Shown: positions 1-8,767, counted from the stretch's first letter. The stretch: 64,000 nucleotides of DNA from Leptolyngbya sp. SIO1E4 (GCA_010672825.2 JAAHFU020000002.1:508001-572000), one strand, 5' to 3'. Numbers and translations: made by a program. The notes: generated by a model not told the origin, from the letters alone.

Positions 1-290
1 ACTACAAGCGCACCGCCGACTACGTCAAAGAAGGCACTGTCATTTATGACGATGTCAGCGGCTTCGAATTCGAAGAATTCGCCAAGCAGCTTCAGCCCGA
101 CCTGATCGCTGCAGGCATTAAAGAGAAGTACGTCTTCCAGAAGATGGCCCTTCCCTTCCGTCAGATGCACTCCTGGGATTATTCCGGCCCCTACCACGGC
201 TACGAAGGCTTCGAAGTCTTCGCTCGCGATATGGATCTAGCCATCAACAATCCCACCTGGAGCCTGATTAACGCCCCTTGGCAAGAGTAG
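1..290 (+). CDS. nifD: Nitrogenase MoFe protein alpha chain, 3' end only
   Basis: The gene enters from the left edge; the reading frame starts at base 3 and ends at TAG 288-290, giving the last 95 residues. The stretch [19 protein letters not shown] is the FeMo-cofactor-binding C-terminal signature of NifD, including the histidine known in the family to ligate molybdenum. NifD and NifK form the dinitrogenase tetramer that reduces N2 in the cytoplasm. nifK follows on the same strand after about 160 bases of repeat-rich spacer. The stop codon TAG is itself part of the first AGATGGGT octamer of that spacer. Identity is firm; the 5' part lies outside the window. Confidence 0.97.
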   Translation, partial: YKRTADYVKEGTVIYDDVSGFEFEEFAKQLQPDLIAAGIKEKYVFQKMALPFRQMHSWDYSGPYHGYEGFEVFARDMDLAINNPTWSLINAPWQE

Positions 291-440
291 ATGGGTAGAT
301 GGGTAGATGGGTGGATGGGGAGCAAGCCGCTGTGGATGGACAGGGTCGTATCCCTCGCCTATGTTCCACCTTGTTGATTCCCTCACTCATCCACCCTCCC
401 ACTCATCCACCCTCCCAACCTCCCACCCTTCACCCCCCTC
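289..440 (+). repeat. nifD-nifK spacer with complementary octamer arrays
   Basis: Three AGATGGGT units plus GGATGGGG occupy 289-320. A C-rich array with repeated CATCCACCC lies at 385-440. GGGTGGATG (about 309-317) is an exact complement of CATCCACCC at 388-396, so the transcript can fold into a stem before the nifK ribosome site AGGAG (441-445). A role in differential stability of nifD and nifK mRNA is inference. Confidence 0.75.
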
Positions 441-451
441 AGGAGATCATC

Positions 452-2020
452 ATGACTGAGAACACGACCCCCCAAGTGCCGGAAAATGCTCCGGATCCGG
501 GTAAAATCCAAGACCACTTTGACCTATTCAAAACCGATACTTACCAAGACCTGTTCGAATATAAGCGTCAGTTTGAAGGGGCTCACAGCCATGAGGCAGT
601 AGCTGAAGCCGCAGAATGGACAAAGTCTTGGGACTATCGAGAAAAGAACTTTGAGCGCAAAGCCCTCACGATTAACCCCGCTAAAGCCTGTCAGCCCCTA
701 GGTGCACTATTTGTAGCAGCAGGCTTTGAAGGGACATTGCCCTACAGCCACGGTTCTCAAGGCTGTGTGGCTTACTTCCGCACCCACCTCACCCGTAACT
801 ATAAAGAACCCTTCCAAGCGGTATCGTCTTCTATGACAGAAGATGCAGCCGTATTTGGCGGATTGAACAACCTTAAGCAGGGTTTGAACAACTCCTACAC
901 CCTCTACAAACCCAAAATGATTGCGCTATGCACCACCTGCATGGCCGAGGTCATTGGGGATGACATCGGAGCCTTTATTCAGACCGCCAAAAATGAAGAT
1001 CTAATTCCACAGGATTTACCCGTTCCCTCTGCTCATACTCCAAGCTTTGTCGGTTCCCACATCACCGGCTACGACAATATGCTCAAGAGCATATTGGCCA
1101 CATTGACGGAAGGCAAAAAAGCAGAGACGACCAACGGTAAGTTCAACTTCAACTTGGGCTTCGATCCCTATGTTGGTAACCTCCGTGAGCTGAAGCGGAT
1201 CTTGGGCCTGTTCGGCGTTGACTACACTATCCTGTCGGATAACTCTGATGCCTTTGATTCTCCCAACACGGGCGAGTTCCAAATGTACAACGGGTTGACC
1301 ACCCTGGAAGACGCCGCTGATTCGGTTAACGCTGAAGGCACCTTCTTCTTCCAGAAGTACACCACACCCAAGACCCAGGAATACATCAACAAGGACTGGG
1401 GACAGAAGACCTACAACTTCCGACCTTTCGGCATTCAAGGTACAGATGAGTTCCTGATGGCGCTCTCTGCAATCACGGGTAAGGCAATTCCGTTAGAGCT
1501 TCAGCAAGAGCGGGGTCGCGCTGTGGATGCTTTAACCGATTCCCAAGCTTGGATCCATGGTAAGCGGGTAGCCCTCTACGGCGATCCGGACAACGTCATG
1601 AACATCACTCGCTTCCTGCTAGAAATGGGAGCTGAGCCGGTTCACATCGTAGTCACCAACAGCAACCCAGACTTCGAAGCTGAAGCCCGCGAGCTGCTCA
1701 CCAACAGCCCCTACGGACAAGAAGCAACGGTTTGGGGCAAGAAGGATCTGTGGCACCTGCGTTCCTTGATGTTCACTGAGCCTGTAGACCTGCTGATCGG
1801 CAACTCCTACGGCAAGTACCTCTGGCGTGACACAGGGACCCCACTGGTGCGCATTGGCTATCCCATCTTCGATCGCCACCACATGCACCGCTACCCCACG
1901 TTGGGGTATCAAGGCGCGATCAACCAGTTCAACTGGATCATTAACACCATCCTGGATGAGCTCGATCGCCAGACTATCGTTCCTGCGAAGACGGATATCT
2001 CCTTTGACTTGATCCGTTAA
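452..2020 (+). CDS. nifK: Nitrogenase MoFe protein beta chain
   Basis: NifK (522 aa) pairs with NifD in the dinitrogenase and carries half of the P-cluster ligands. The frame is open from 299, but the N-terminal extension would be translated spacer repeat; ATG 452 has AGGAG seven bases upstream and gives the usual family length. Expected P-cluster cysteines are visible at C80 (CQPLGALF), C105 (HGSQGCVAYF) and C163 (CTTCMAEVIGDD). The C-terminal domain ends normally. It follows nifD and precedes nifZ in what is probably one operon. Identity is secure. Confidence 0.97.
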   Translation: MTENTTPQVPENAPDPGKIQDHFDLFKTDTYQDLFEYKRQFEGAHSHEAVAEAAEWTKSWDYREKNFERKALTINPAKACQPLGALFVAAGFEGTLPYSHGSQGCVAYFRTHLTRNYKEPFQAVSSSMTEDAAVFGGLNNLKQGLNNSYTLYKPKMIALCTTCMAEVIGDDIGAFIQTAKNEDLIPQDLPVPSAHTPSFVGSHITGYDNMLKSILATLTEGKKAETTNGKFNFNLGFDPYVGNLRELKRILGLFGVDYTILSDNSDAFDSPNTGEFQMYNGLTTLEDAADSVNAEGTFFFQKYTTPKTQEYINKDWGQKTYNFRPFGIQGTDEFLMALSAITGKAIPLELQQERGRAVDALTDSQAWIHGKRVALYGDPDNVMNITRFLLEMGAEPVHIVVTNSNPDFEAEARELLTNSPYGQEATVWGKKDLWHLRSLMFTEPVDLLIGNSYGKYLWRDTGTPLVRIGYPIFDRHHMHRYPTLGYQGAINQFNWIINTILDELDRQTIVPAKTDISFDLIR

Positions 2021-2152
2021 GCGTGGACGGGTGGATGGGTAGATGGGTCGGTGAGCCGTTGATGCAGCGTCTCCAGTCTCCCACCCTGTTACCCATTCAC
2101 CCGGTCACCCATCCACCCTTTTCACCCATCCACCCTTTTCACCCATCCACCC
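2021..2152 (+). repeat. nifK-nifZ spacer with inverted octamer/17-mer arrays
   Basis: GGGTGGATGGGT at 2029-2040 is exactly complementary to ACCCATCCACCC at 2107-2118. The C-rich unit is repeated as direct 17-mers starting at 2107, 2124 and 2141 (acccatccacccttttc). One G-rich arm can therefore pair with any of three C-rich arms, forming alternative hairpins between the nifK stop and the nifZ start. The same motif family lies between nifD and nifK, upstream of nifX and upstream of fdxH. Confidence 0.75.
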
Positions 2153-2169
2153 TGCTACTCCTCTCCACC

Positions 2170-2463
2170 ATGAAACTCAGCGACGAAATCGAAATAGATT
2201 CCCCCCCCGCTTTTGATATGGGCGATCGCGTCCGCGTCCGTAAGGTCATCCGCAATGACGGCACCTTCCCTGGTAAAGACATCGGCTTTCACCTCGCCAA
2301 AAAAGGGGATATCGGCTACATCGTCGGCATTGGCACTTACCTGCAACGGGCCTACATCTACTCCGTGCATTTTCTAGAAACCAACTACGTGGTTGGCTGC
2401 CTCAAAAAAGAGTTGGACTTAGCAGAAGACCGCCCACCCCTGATTGAACAACCAGACTGGTAG
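2170..2463 (+). CDS. nifZ: Nitrogen fixation protein NifZ
   Basis: This 97-aa protein matches NifZ, a small factor known to help mature the second P-cluster half of the MoFe protein. The visible signature is an SH3-like segment: DMGDRVRVRKVIRNDGTFPG, then KKGDIGYIVGIGTYLQ and VYSVHFLE-like IYSVHFLETN. The frame is open from 2023, but residues before ATG 2170 are translated spacer repeats, so the start is placed at MKLSDEIE. No strong Shine-Dalgarno is visible, which suggests coupling or re-initiation from nifK. A seven-base gap separates it from the next gene. Confidence 0.9.
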   Translation: MKLSDEIEIDSPPAFDMGDRVRVRKVIRNDGTFPGKDIGFHLAKKGDIGYIVGIGTYLQRAYIYSVHFLETNYVVGCLKKELDLAEDRPPLIEQPDW

Positions 2464-2469
2464 CGACCC

Positions 2470-2784
2470 ATGATTCATCTCACCCATCCCTCTCCTCCGC
2501 TTCCTACCCCTCATAAGTCTCCCAACTTTGATGTTTTCGGCCCCTTGCGACGCTGGATTAACAAAATTGAGGTCAGGAAACCCACCTTTGCCCGCTTCAT
2601 CTGCCGCCTCATTCCCAGCAGCTGCCCGTTTGAGAGGGATGTGACACTCTTCGGTCGCACGGTACATATTCCCGCCCTTTGTAAACTCAACCCGGTATAT
2701 GACGAACTCGTTGCCCTGCGCTTCAGAGCCCTGACCTATCTAGCTGATACCTGCAGAGAAGACATCACCCCCTACATCAGCTGA
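2470..2784 (+). CDS. Mo-dependent nitrogenase C-terminus-like protein
   Basis: The 104-aa product resembles the small cyanobacterial family annotated as Mo-dependent nitrogenase C-terminus (PF06967). Its conserved part is [20 protein letters not shown] followed by [20 protein letters not shown] and [17 protein letters not shown]. Three cysteines are spaced through the core. The biochemical role of the family is not established; location between nifZ and nifEN supports a nitrogenase accessory role. The first 20 residues (proline-rich) may be translated spacer, so the true start could be further downstream. No methionine occurs between residue 1 and the core, so ATG 2470 is kept. Confidence 0.8.
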   Translation: MIHLTHPSPPLPTPHKSPNFDVFGPLRRWINKIEVRKPTFARFICRLIPSSCPFERDVTLFGRTVHIPALCKLNPVYDELVALRFRALTYLADTCREDITPYIS

Positions 2785-2857
2785 TCTGTCCCTCTTACAG
2801 CCGAGTCCCCATCTCCCCTTCCCCCTACTCCCCTACTCCCCTACCCCCCTCACCGCC

Positions 2858-5800
2858 ATGAAAATGACGCCAGGCAAAATCAATGAACTCCTGACCCAAC
2901 CCGGCTGTGAGCACAACCACAAGAAAGACGGTAAGGGCAAAAACAAAGCATGTCAGCAACAGGCCCAACCTGGGGCGGCCCAAGGGGGATGCGCCTTTGA
3001 CGGAGCCAGCATTGCCCTGGTGCCCATCACGGATGTCGCCCATTTAGTCCATGGCCCGATCGCCTGTGCAGGTAACTCCTGGGGCAGCCGAGGCAGCCTT
3101 TCCTCTGGCCCAACGATTTACAAAATGGGCTTCACCACTGACCTGAGTGAAAACGATATTATCTTTGGCGGTGAGAAAAAGCTCTACAAGGCCATCCATG
3201 AGGTGAAGGATCGCTACAGCCCGGCGGCTATCTTCGTCTACCTCACCTGTATAACGGCGCTCATTGGCGATGACCTGGATGCGGTGTGTCAGGCAGCCAG
3301 CAAAAAATTTGATATTCCTGTCGTGCCCGTAAGTTCACCTGGCTTTGTCGGCAGCAAGAACCTCGGCAACCGCATTGGTGGCGAGGCTTTGCTAGAGTAC
3401 GTGGTCGGCACTCGGGAACCTGAATATACAACCCCCTATGACATTAACCTGATTGGCGAGTACAACATCGCTGGAGAGCTGTGGGGCGTGCTGCCCATGC
3501 TTGAGAAGGTCGGAATTCGCGTCTTGTCCAAGATTACCGGCGACGCCCGCTACCATGACGTCGCCTGCGCCCATCGCGCCAAGCTCAACGTGATGATCTG
3601 CTCCAAGGCGCTGATCAACATGGCCCACAAGATGCAGGAACGCTACAACATTCCTTACATCGAGGAGTCTATCTACGGCGTTGAAGACATGAACCGCCTG
3701 CTGCGGGACATCGCCGACAAACTCGGGGATGACAACCTCAAGGCCCGCGTTGAGCAAGTGATTCAAGACGAGACTGCCAAGCTCAATGAGGCTCTCACCC
3801 CCTACCGCCAGCGCCTTAAGGGCAAGCGAGTTGTCCTTTACACCGGGGGGGTCAAGAGCTGGTCCATCATCTCTGCCGCCAAAGACCTGGGCATTGATGT
3901 GATGGCCACCAGCACCAAAAAAAGCACAGAAGAAGACAAAGCCCGCATCAAAACCCTCCTCGGCAAAGACGGCATGATGCTGCAAAAGGGCAACGCCCAG
4001 GAACTTCTAAAGGTCATCGCCAAAACCAAAGCCGACATGTTAATCGCTGGGGGCCGCAACCAATACACCGCCCTCAAGGCAAAAATCCCCTTCCTCGACA
4101 TCAACCAAGAACGCCACCACCCTTATGCCGGATACGTCGGCATGATTGAGATGGCCAAAGAGCTAGACGAAGCCCTGCACAGCCCGATTTGGGAGCAAGT
4201 GCGACGCACTGCACCGTGGGAGGAACAGAAGGCAGAAGAAATCCAAAATTCAAACTCCAAAATCCAAAATCCTTCCCCCTCCACCAAAGTCGTCTCCCGC
4301 CGCAAGGGTGTTGCGGTCAATCCTCTCAAACAAAGCCAACCCTTGGGCGCGGCTCTCGCTTATTTAGGGGTTAAGGGCATCATGCCCCTGTTCCACGGCT
4401 CCCAGGGCTGTACGGCCTTTGCCAAGGTAATGTTGGTGCGGCATTTCCGAGAGGCGATTCCGCTCTCTACAACCGCCATGACAGAGGTGACCACGATTCT
4501 CGGCGGGGAAGATAATGTTGAGACAGCCCTGCTGACCCTGCTAGAAAAATCTAAGCCAGAGATTGTGGGCCTCTGCACCACCGGGCTGACGGAGACGCGG
4601 GGGGATGATATGCAGGGAATTCTGCGAACCATTCGCCAGCGCCGTCCAGAAATTGCTAATTTACCGATCGCATTTGCATCAACCCCCGACTTTAAAGGAG
4701 CCTTGCAAGACGGTTATGCCGCAGCGGTGGAAGCCCTGGTGCGAGATATTCCCACAGGCAATGGGGGTCGCTCAACTTCAGAGGCTTATCCCTACCCCTA
4801 TTGTTCTTATCCAACAGCGACAGCCCCTTTCTCTTCTCTAACGGAAGAGGTCTATCCCCACTGTGCCTATCCAACACCGACAATCCCTTCGACTGAAGAG
4901 GGGGCTCTTTATCCATATTGTTCTTACCCGACACCGACCCCCCCGCTACAAGTGACGGTGTTAGCAGGTTCCTCCCTAGCCCCGGGTGACGTGCAGGCAG
5001 TGAAAGACATGGTGGCAGCGTTCAACCTGAAAGCGGTTGTGCTGCCAGATCTCTCCACCTCTTTGGATGGGCATTTATCCGAAGGGTACAGCGCCGTCAC
5101 CAGCGGTGGCACCACCGTGGCGGAGCTGCGATCGCTCCATCACTCCCTCTTCACGTTGGCGATCGGGGCCACCATGACCACCGCCGCCGAAATCCTCCAG
5201 CAGCGCTTTGGTACGGAGTTTGCAGTATTCCAAAGCCTCACGGGTTTAGGCGCAGTCGATAGCTTTCTCCACAAGCTCTCTGAGATTAGTGGCCAGCCCG
5301 TCCCTGAAAAATTTCAGCACCAGCGTCGGCAACTCCAAGACGCCATCCTCGACACCCACTTCTTCTTTGGTCGCAAGCGAGTCGCCCTCGCCCTAGAACC
5401 CGACCTACTTCACAGCATTGCCTGGTGGCTCAAAACCACTGGGGCCGAAGTTCACGCCGCTGTCACTACTACCAAATCTAAACTGCTCAAAGACCTGCCT
5501 ATTGAAACAGTTACCATCGGCGATCTAGAAGACTTCGCCGACCTGGCCCAAGGCGCAGATTTACTCATTGCCAACTCCAATACCAAAAAACTCTCCCAGC
5601 AACTCAACATCCCCCTCTATCGCCTCGGCTTCCCCGTGTTCGATCGCCTCGGCAACGGCCACCGCTGCACCATCGGCTACACCGGCACAACTCAACTGCT
5701 ATTCGACATTGGCAACCTCTTTCTAGAAGCCGATGAAGCCCACGCCCATGAGCTAGTGCATAGCTGGCGGGAAGGGGAGAGTGAAGGCATAGGGGAGTAG
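2858..5800 (+). CDS. nifEN: Fused FeMo-cofactor scaffold protein NifE-NifN
   Basis: This single 980-aa frame joins NifE and NifN, the two subunits of the scaffold on which the NifB product is matured to FeMo-co. NifE spans about 1-455, with cluster-type cysteines C45, C70 and C131. A linker at about 462-475 follows, then NifN from about 480 to 970, with C518 ([10 protein letters not shown]) and C573 ([13 protein letters not shown]). The linker DNA is four CCAAAAT-type heptads, the same as the spacer after the gene. A Tyr/Pro/Cys-rich insert with three imperfect units lies at about 640-697 within NifN, before the [14 protein letters not shown] strand. Both halves look complete and undamaged. 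NifX and DUF269 genes follow, as usual. Confidence 0.95.
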   Translation: MKMTPGKINELLTQPGCEHNHKKDGKGKNKACQQQAQPGAAQGGCAFDGASIALVPITDVAHLVHGPIACAGNSWGSRGSLSSGPTIYKMGFTTDLSENDIIFGGEKKLYKAIHEVKDRYSPAAIFVYLTCITALIGDDLDAVCQAASKKFDIPVVPVSSPGFVGSKNLGNRIGGEALLEYVVGTREPEYTTPYDINLIGEYNIAGELWGVLPMLEKVGIRVLSKITGDARYHDVACAHRAKLNVMICSKALINMAHKMQERYNIPYIEESIYGVEDMNRLLRDIADKLGDDNLKARVEQVIQDETAKLNEALTPYRQRLKGKRVVLYTGGVKSWSIISAAKDLGIDVMATSTKKSTEEDKARIKTLLGKDGMMLQKGNAQELLKVIAKTKADMLIAGGRNQYTALKAKIPFLDINQERHHPYAGYVGMIEMAKELDEALHSPIWEQVRRTAPWEEQKAEEIQNSNSKIQNPSPSTKVVSRRKGVAVNPLKQSQPLGAALAYLGVKGIMPLFHGSQGCTAFAKVMLVRHFREAIPLSTTAMTEVTTILGGEDNVETALLTLLEKSKPEIVGLCTTGLTETRGDDMQGILRTIRQRRPEIANLPIAFASTPDFKGALQDGYAAAVEALVRDIPTGNGGRSTSEAYPYPYCSYPTATAPFSSLTEEVYPHCAYPTPTIPSTEEGALYPYCSYPTPTPPLQVTVLAGSSLAPGDVQAVKDMVAAFNLKAVVLPDLSTSLDGHLSEGYSAVTSGGTTVAELRSLHHSLFTLAIGATMTTAAEILQQRFGTEFAVFQSLTGLGAVDSFLHKLSEISGQPVPEKFQHQRRQLQDAILDTHFFFGRKRVALALEPDLLHSIAWWLKTTGAEVHAAVTTTKSKLLKDLPIETVTIGDLEDFADLAQGADLLIANSNTKKLSQQLNIPLYRLGFPVFDRLGNGHRCTIGYTGTTQLLFDIGNLFLEADEAHAHELVHSWREGESEGIGE
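4241..4272 (+). repeat. Heptad repeat inside nifEN (linker)
   Basis: The units atccaaa, attcaaa, ctccaaa and atccaaa, plus a trailing atcc, encode the NifE-NifN linker [12 protein letters not shown]. The same unit occupies the spacer behind the gene at 5809-5840. Both copies are preceded by the word GAACAGAA. Confidence 0.9.
4777..4950 (+). repeat. In-frame Tyr/Pro/Cys repeat insert within the NifN half
   Basis: Three imperfect units encode [26 protein letters not shown] and [13 protein letters not shown], separated by short acidic spacers. The DNA units share TATCC and the CCAACA/CCGACACCGAC stretches, so they are related at nucleotide level. The insert lies at a surface-variable position between two Rossmann-type segments of NifN and keeps the frame. 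Confidence 0.8.
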
Positions 5801-5808
5801 AGAACAGA

Positions 5809-5885
5809 ATCCAAAACCCAAAATCCAAAATCCAAAATCCGTCTCCCCCCCCACCCCTCTACTCCCCCACCCATCCACCCTCCCA
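5809..5885 (+). repeat. CCAAAAT heptads and CATCCACCC spacer before nifX
   Basis: Four heptads (atccaaa, acccaaa, atccaaa, atccaaa) at 5809-5836 are followed by a C-rich stretch with CACCCATCCACCC. This is intergenic: nifEN ends at 5800 and nifX begins at 5921. Confidence 0.85.
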
Positions 5886-5920
5886 CTCTTCCCCCTCTCT
5901 CCCTAAAAAAGGAGCCCTAC

Positions 5921-6349
5921 ATGAAAGTCGCATTCGCCACTAGAGATTCGGTTCACATCAATGCCCATTTCGGTTCGGCCCGCGTGGTTGATGTCTACGA
6001 GGTGAATCCCGAAGGCTACACCTTCCTGGAAACTTTGGAATTCGGAGGAAACCTGGAGGAAGACGGCAATGAAGACAAGCTAGCCCCTAAGGTCAAAGCC
6101 TTACATGACTGCACCCTGGTCTACGTTTCAGCGATCGGAGGCAGTGCCGCTAGCCGTTTGATTCGTAACAACATTACCCCCCTAAAGGCCCAGTCAGAGG
6201 CAGACGACGAGATTAAAGACACGCTGACATGGTTAGTGCAAACCCTCAACGGTAGCCCACCCCCGTGGTTGCGGAAGGCACTGTTGCAGCGTCAGCCCCG
6301 CACCTTTGAAGACGAGTTTGAAACTATCGAAGAGGAAATAACCGTATGA
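5921..6349 (+). CDS. nifX: Nitrogenase cofactor carrier NifX
   Basis: NifX (142 aa) is a small carrier known to bind FeMo-co precursors passing between NifB and NifEN. It starts at an ATG behind a good ribosome site (AAGGAG). The dinitrogenase-iron-molybdenum cofactor-binding fold shows as MKVAFATRD, then HINAHFGSARVVDVYEV and LVYVSAIGGSAASRLIRNNI. The acidic C-terminal tail (TFEDEFETIEEEITV) is longer than the core fold. Its stop overlaps the start of the next gene (ATGA), indicating translational coupling with the DUF269 protein. Confidence 0.94.
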   Translation: MKVAFATRDSVHINAHFGSARVVDVYEVNPEGYTFLETLEFGGNLEEDGNEDKLAPKVKALHDCTLVYVSAIGGSAASRLIRNNITPLKAQSEADDEIKDTLTWLVQTLNGSPPPWLRKALLQRQPRTFEDEFETIEEEITV

Positions 6350-6825
6350 GCCCCGTTGAAACCCCCACTGCGCTAAGTGCAGCATTAATCGTTGACAATT
6401 CCCCATTTCTTAAGGCAATTGTCCAGCAGATTCGCGCTAACGATGCCTATGGCACCTTTCGTAACTGGGCCGATGAGCTACTGCTAAAGCCCTATGTAAT
6501 CTCGAAAAAACAGCGTCGGGAAATTTCGGTAGACGGAGACGTCGACCCAACGACCCTCAGCCGGATTTTCGGATTTTATCGAGCCGTGGCTGCCCGCATT
6601 GAAGAAGAAACGGGCCAACTCTCCCAGGTTGTAGTTGATCTCAGCCATGAGGGTTTTGGTTGGGCACTCATTTTTTCGGGTCGTTTGATTTTGGTGTCTA
6701 AGACCTTACGAGATGCCCAGCGATTTGGCTTTGATTCTCTCGAAAAACTGAATGCCGAAGGCGAAAAACTGGTGCAAAAAGGGATTGACCTGGCTGATAA
6801 ATATCCGGAGGTCTGCAAGCTCTAG
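6346..6825 (+). CDS. NifX-associated nitrogen fixation protein (DUF269)
   Basis: This 159-aa protein matches the DUF269 / NifX-associated family that follows nifX in many diazotrophs. Recognisable parts are FLKAIVQQIRANDAYGTFRN near the N-terminus and VVVDLSHEGFGWALIFSGRL in the middle, ending with GIDLADKYPEV. Exact function is not known for the family. The ATG overlaps the nifX stop by four bases, so the two are probably translated together. A 140-base spacer follows before the next gene, without a clear terminator. Confidence 0.92.
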   Translation: MSPVETPTALSAALIVDNSPFLKAIVQQIRANDAYGTFRNWADELLLKPYVISKKQRREISVDGDVDPTTLSRIFGFYRAVAARIEEETGQLSQVVVDLSHEGFGWALIFSGRLILVSKTLRDAQRFGFDSLEKLNAEGEKLVQKGIDLADKYPEVCKL

Positions 6826-6965
6826 GCGATTTTTTCCCTTCCAAAACGGGCGAGGCATTTGGGCAAACAAACATCGGTTGCAAAAGAGTTCAACTTAATA
6901 CCTGCATGCCTCGCCCCTGCAGCACCCACATCACCGTATACTCCGCGCCATATCCCCTTTCTGCT

Positions 6966-7187
6966 ATGACCCCAACCACCGAACCCATCACCATTGATGC
7001 GCTAAAAACCCGGATCAAAAAGCTCAACAGCAAGGCAGGTCAGATGAAGATGGACCTTCACGATATTGCCGAAGGACTTCCCGCCGACCTGGAGCAGCTC
7101 CCCGACGCGGCTGCTCGCACCTATGAAATCTACTGCCAGCTTCGGGATCTCAGACAACAGTTAAAAACCTTGGAGGCCGCCCAATGA
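6966..7187 (+). CDS. CCE_0567-type small helical protein (Rop-like)
   Basis: The 73-aa product from ATG 6966 fits the small cyanobacterial nif-cluster family typified by CCE_0567, a two-helix hairpin resembling Rop for which metal binding has been reported. The pattern here is KTRIKKLNSKAGQMKMDLHD, then IAEGLPADLEQLPDAAARTY and a second helix ending KTLEAAQ. The frame opens at 6906, but the preceding 20 residues do not look like the family. The stop overlaps the nifW start (ATGA), so expression is coupled to nifW. Confidence 0.85.
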   Translation: MTPTTEPITIDALKTRIKKLNSKAGQMKMDLHDIAEGLPADLEQLPDAAARTYEIYCQLRDLRQQLKTLEAAQ

Positions 7188-7507
7188 CGACCGCAATCAA
7201 GACCCTGGCTCAGTTTAATCAGCTCAAAGATGCTGAGGAGTATTTTGAGTTTTTTGACCTGCCCTACGACCCGAAAATCGTCAATGTCAATCGGTTACAT
7301 ATCCTGCGGAAATTCTCCCAGCTAGCTCGGGCCGTGAATGAGGATAAAACTCAAAGCGAGGAGGAAATACTCCTGGCTTATCGGAAGGCATTACAAGTCG
7401 CCTATAACCTGTTTTTGAACTCCTCTGGGGTAGAACAAAAACTGTTTAAGGTGTTCCAGGATAAGCCTAAAAACGTGGTGATGCTCTCGGACATCGCGAT
7501 GGAATAA
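7184..7507 (+). CDS. nifW: Nitrogenase-stabilizing/protective protein NifW
   Basis: NifW (107 aa) interacts with the MoFe protein and is thought to protect it or help it mature. The N-terminal signature AEEYFEFFDLPYDPKIVNVN and the later KLFKVFQDKPKNVVML are typical. The length is normal. The start overlaps the upstream stop by four bases. The gene is followed by about 117 bases of spacer and then hesA, the order found in other cyanobacterial nif clusters. Confidence 0.95.
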   Translation: MTTAIKTLAQFNQLKDAEEYFEFFDLPYDPKIVNVNRLHILRKFSQLARAVNEDKTQSEEEILLAYRKALQVAYNLFLNSSGVEQKLFKVFQDKPKNVVMLSDIAME

Positions 7508-7624
7508 CCGCCTAACCCTCCGTAAGGTGAGCCCCTGATGTAAGGGCGATGCATTCGGTGAATTGCCTTACCCCCTCGAACACCCCCTCTATGCCCCTAT
7601 GCATCGCCCTTACTACTCAACGCT

Positions 7625-8452
7625 ATGCTGCCGTATCTGACCCCCACTGAAATCGAACGCTACCGTCGCCAGATGATGTTGCCCGGCCTGGGTGAGACTG
7701 GTCAACGGCAGTTGAAAAATACCACTGCCCTGGTAACTGGCGTAGGTGGTTTAGGAGGCACTGCTGCCCTGTATTTGGCAGTAGCGGGGGTTGGCAAGTT
7801 GATTCTGGTGCGGGGGGGCAACCTGCAGCGGGACGACTTGAACCGGCAAATCCTTATGACGGATGCCTGGGTTGGGAACCCTCGGGTCTTTAAAGCCCAG
7901 GAAACCTTGGCCCACCTCAATCCCGACATCGAGATCGAGGCGGTGTGTGAATACGTCAGTACCGACAATATTGATGCCCTGGTGCAGCGAGCCGATATTG
8001 CGCTGGACTGTGCCTTTGACTTTAAAGAGCGAGATTTACTCAATGCCGCCTGCGTGCGCTGGGGCAAGCCCATGGTAGAGGCAGCCATGAACAGCATGGA
8101 AGCTTACCTCACAACCATTGTGCCGGGGCAAACCCCTTGCCTCACCTGCCTGTTTCCAGAAAAACCAGAGTGGGATCGCTGGGGCTTTGGGGTGCTGGGG
8201 GCGGTGTCGGGCACGTTGGCCTGTTTAGCAGCCCTTGAGGCCATCAAGCTGATCACAGGTTTAGGGGAACCCCTCTTGGGGCAGCTGTTGACGATGGATT
8301 TGGCCCGTGCCGAATTTGCCAAACGCCGCCCCTACCACGACCCCGATTGCCCTGTTTGCGGCCAAATCACCCGGACTCAACTATCCGCCAGTTTGGCTGC
8401 GATCGCCCCGCCCCCTCAATCCACGCCCCTGCCTCACCCTCCCCTTGCCTAG
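7625..8452 (+). CDS. hesA: HesA, MoeB/ThiF-type adenylyltransferase
   Basis: HesA (275 aa) belongs to the E1-like ThiF/MoeB/HesA superfamily, which adenylates a carrier C-terminus or similar group; in nif clusters it is linked to metal or sulfur cofactor supply. The nucleotide loop GVGGLGG lies at 39-45, and DDLNRQILMTD is the conserved RxxR-like region. Four cysteines in two CxxC pairs (C172/C175 and C242/C245) should bind zinc. The last 25 residues are proline-rich and probably disordered. The next gene starts 15 bases after the stop. Confidence 0.92.
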   Translation: MLPYLTPTEIERYRRQMMLPGLGETGQRQLKNTTALVTGVGGLGGTAALYLAVAGVGKLILVRGGNLQRDDLNRQILMTDAWVGNPRVFKAQETLAHLNPDIEIEAVCEYVSTDNIDALVQRADIALDCAFDFKERDLLNAACVRWGKPMVEAAMNSMEAYLTTIVPGQTPCLTCLFPEKPEWDRWGFGVLGAVSGTLACLAALEAIKLITGLGEPLLGQLLTMDLARAEFAKRRPYHDPDCPVCGQITRTQLSASLAAIAPPPQSTPLPHPPLA

Positions 8453-8467
8453 AGTTTGGACCGGCCT

Positions 8468-8767
8468 ATGCCCTGGACTGCTCTAATTTTGTTCGGACTG
8501 GCGATCGCTGCTTGGCGATTTACCCAAAACCATCCCGATGATGTCGGTCGATTTCTAGGCAGTCTGTCAGCTCTGGTCTGTCTCATCGCAGGGTTAGCCA
8601 CCGCCCCCCTGCTCCTGCGAAGCATCATACTGCTGGGTCTGTTGGTATATCCCGACTGTTCCTCCCAATTAGAACTTCGGCAACAACCCAACTGCCCACG
8701 GCTGTGCGTATTCCGCGGCCAATGCCGCCCCTCCCTACAACAGCGTTTCTCACCTAATCGACGCTAA
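8468..8767 (+). CDS. Small membrane protein of the nif cluster, function unknown
   Basis: A 99-aa product starts at ATG 8468, 15 bases after hesA; a TTG at 8456 in the same frame is less likely. Two hydrophobic segments (about 3-16, and 30-65 rich in L, A and I) suggest an inner-membrane hairpin. The C-terminal 30 residues are basic and contain three cysteines (YPDCSS, PNCPRLCVF, GQCRP). I do not recognise a family. Its place between hesA and hesB and the codon use suggest a real co-transcribed gene. The cysteine tail could hold a metal, which is speculation. Confidence 0.6.
   Translation: MPWTALILFGLAIAAWRFTQNHPDDVGRFLGSLSALVCLIAGLATAPLLLRSIILLGLLVYPDCSSQLELRQQPNCPRLCVFRGQCRPSLQQRFSPNRR

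Noticed and set aside
299-451. N-terminal extension of nifK (51 codons)
   Set aside because: It is translated spacer repeat; ATG 452 has a good ribosome site and gives the normal NifK length.
3392-3985. 197-codon minus-strand frame inside nifEN
   Set aside because: Antisense of a well-conserved NifE region with no recognisable protein features.
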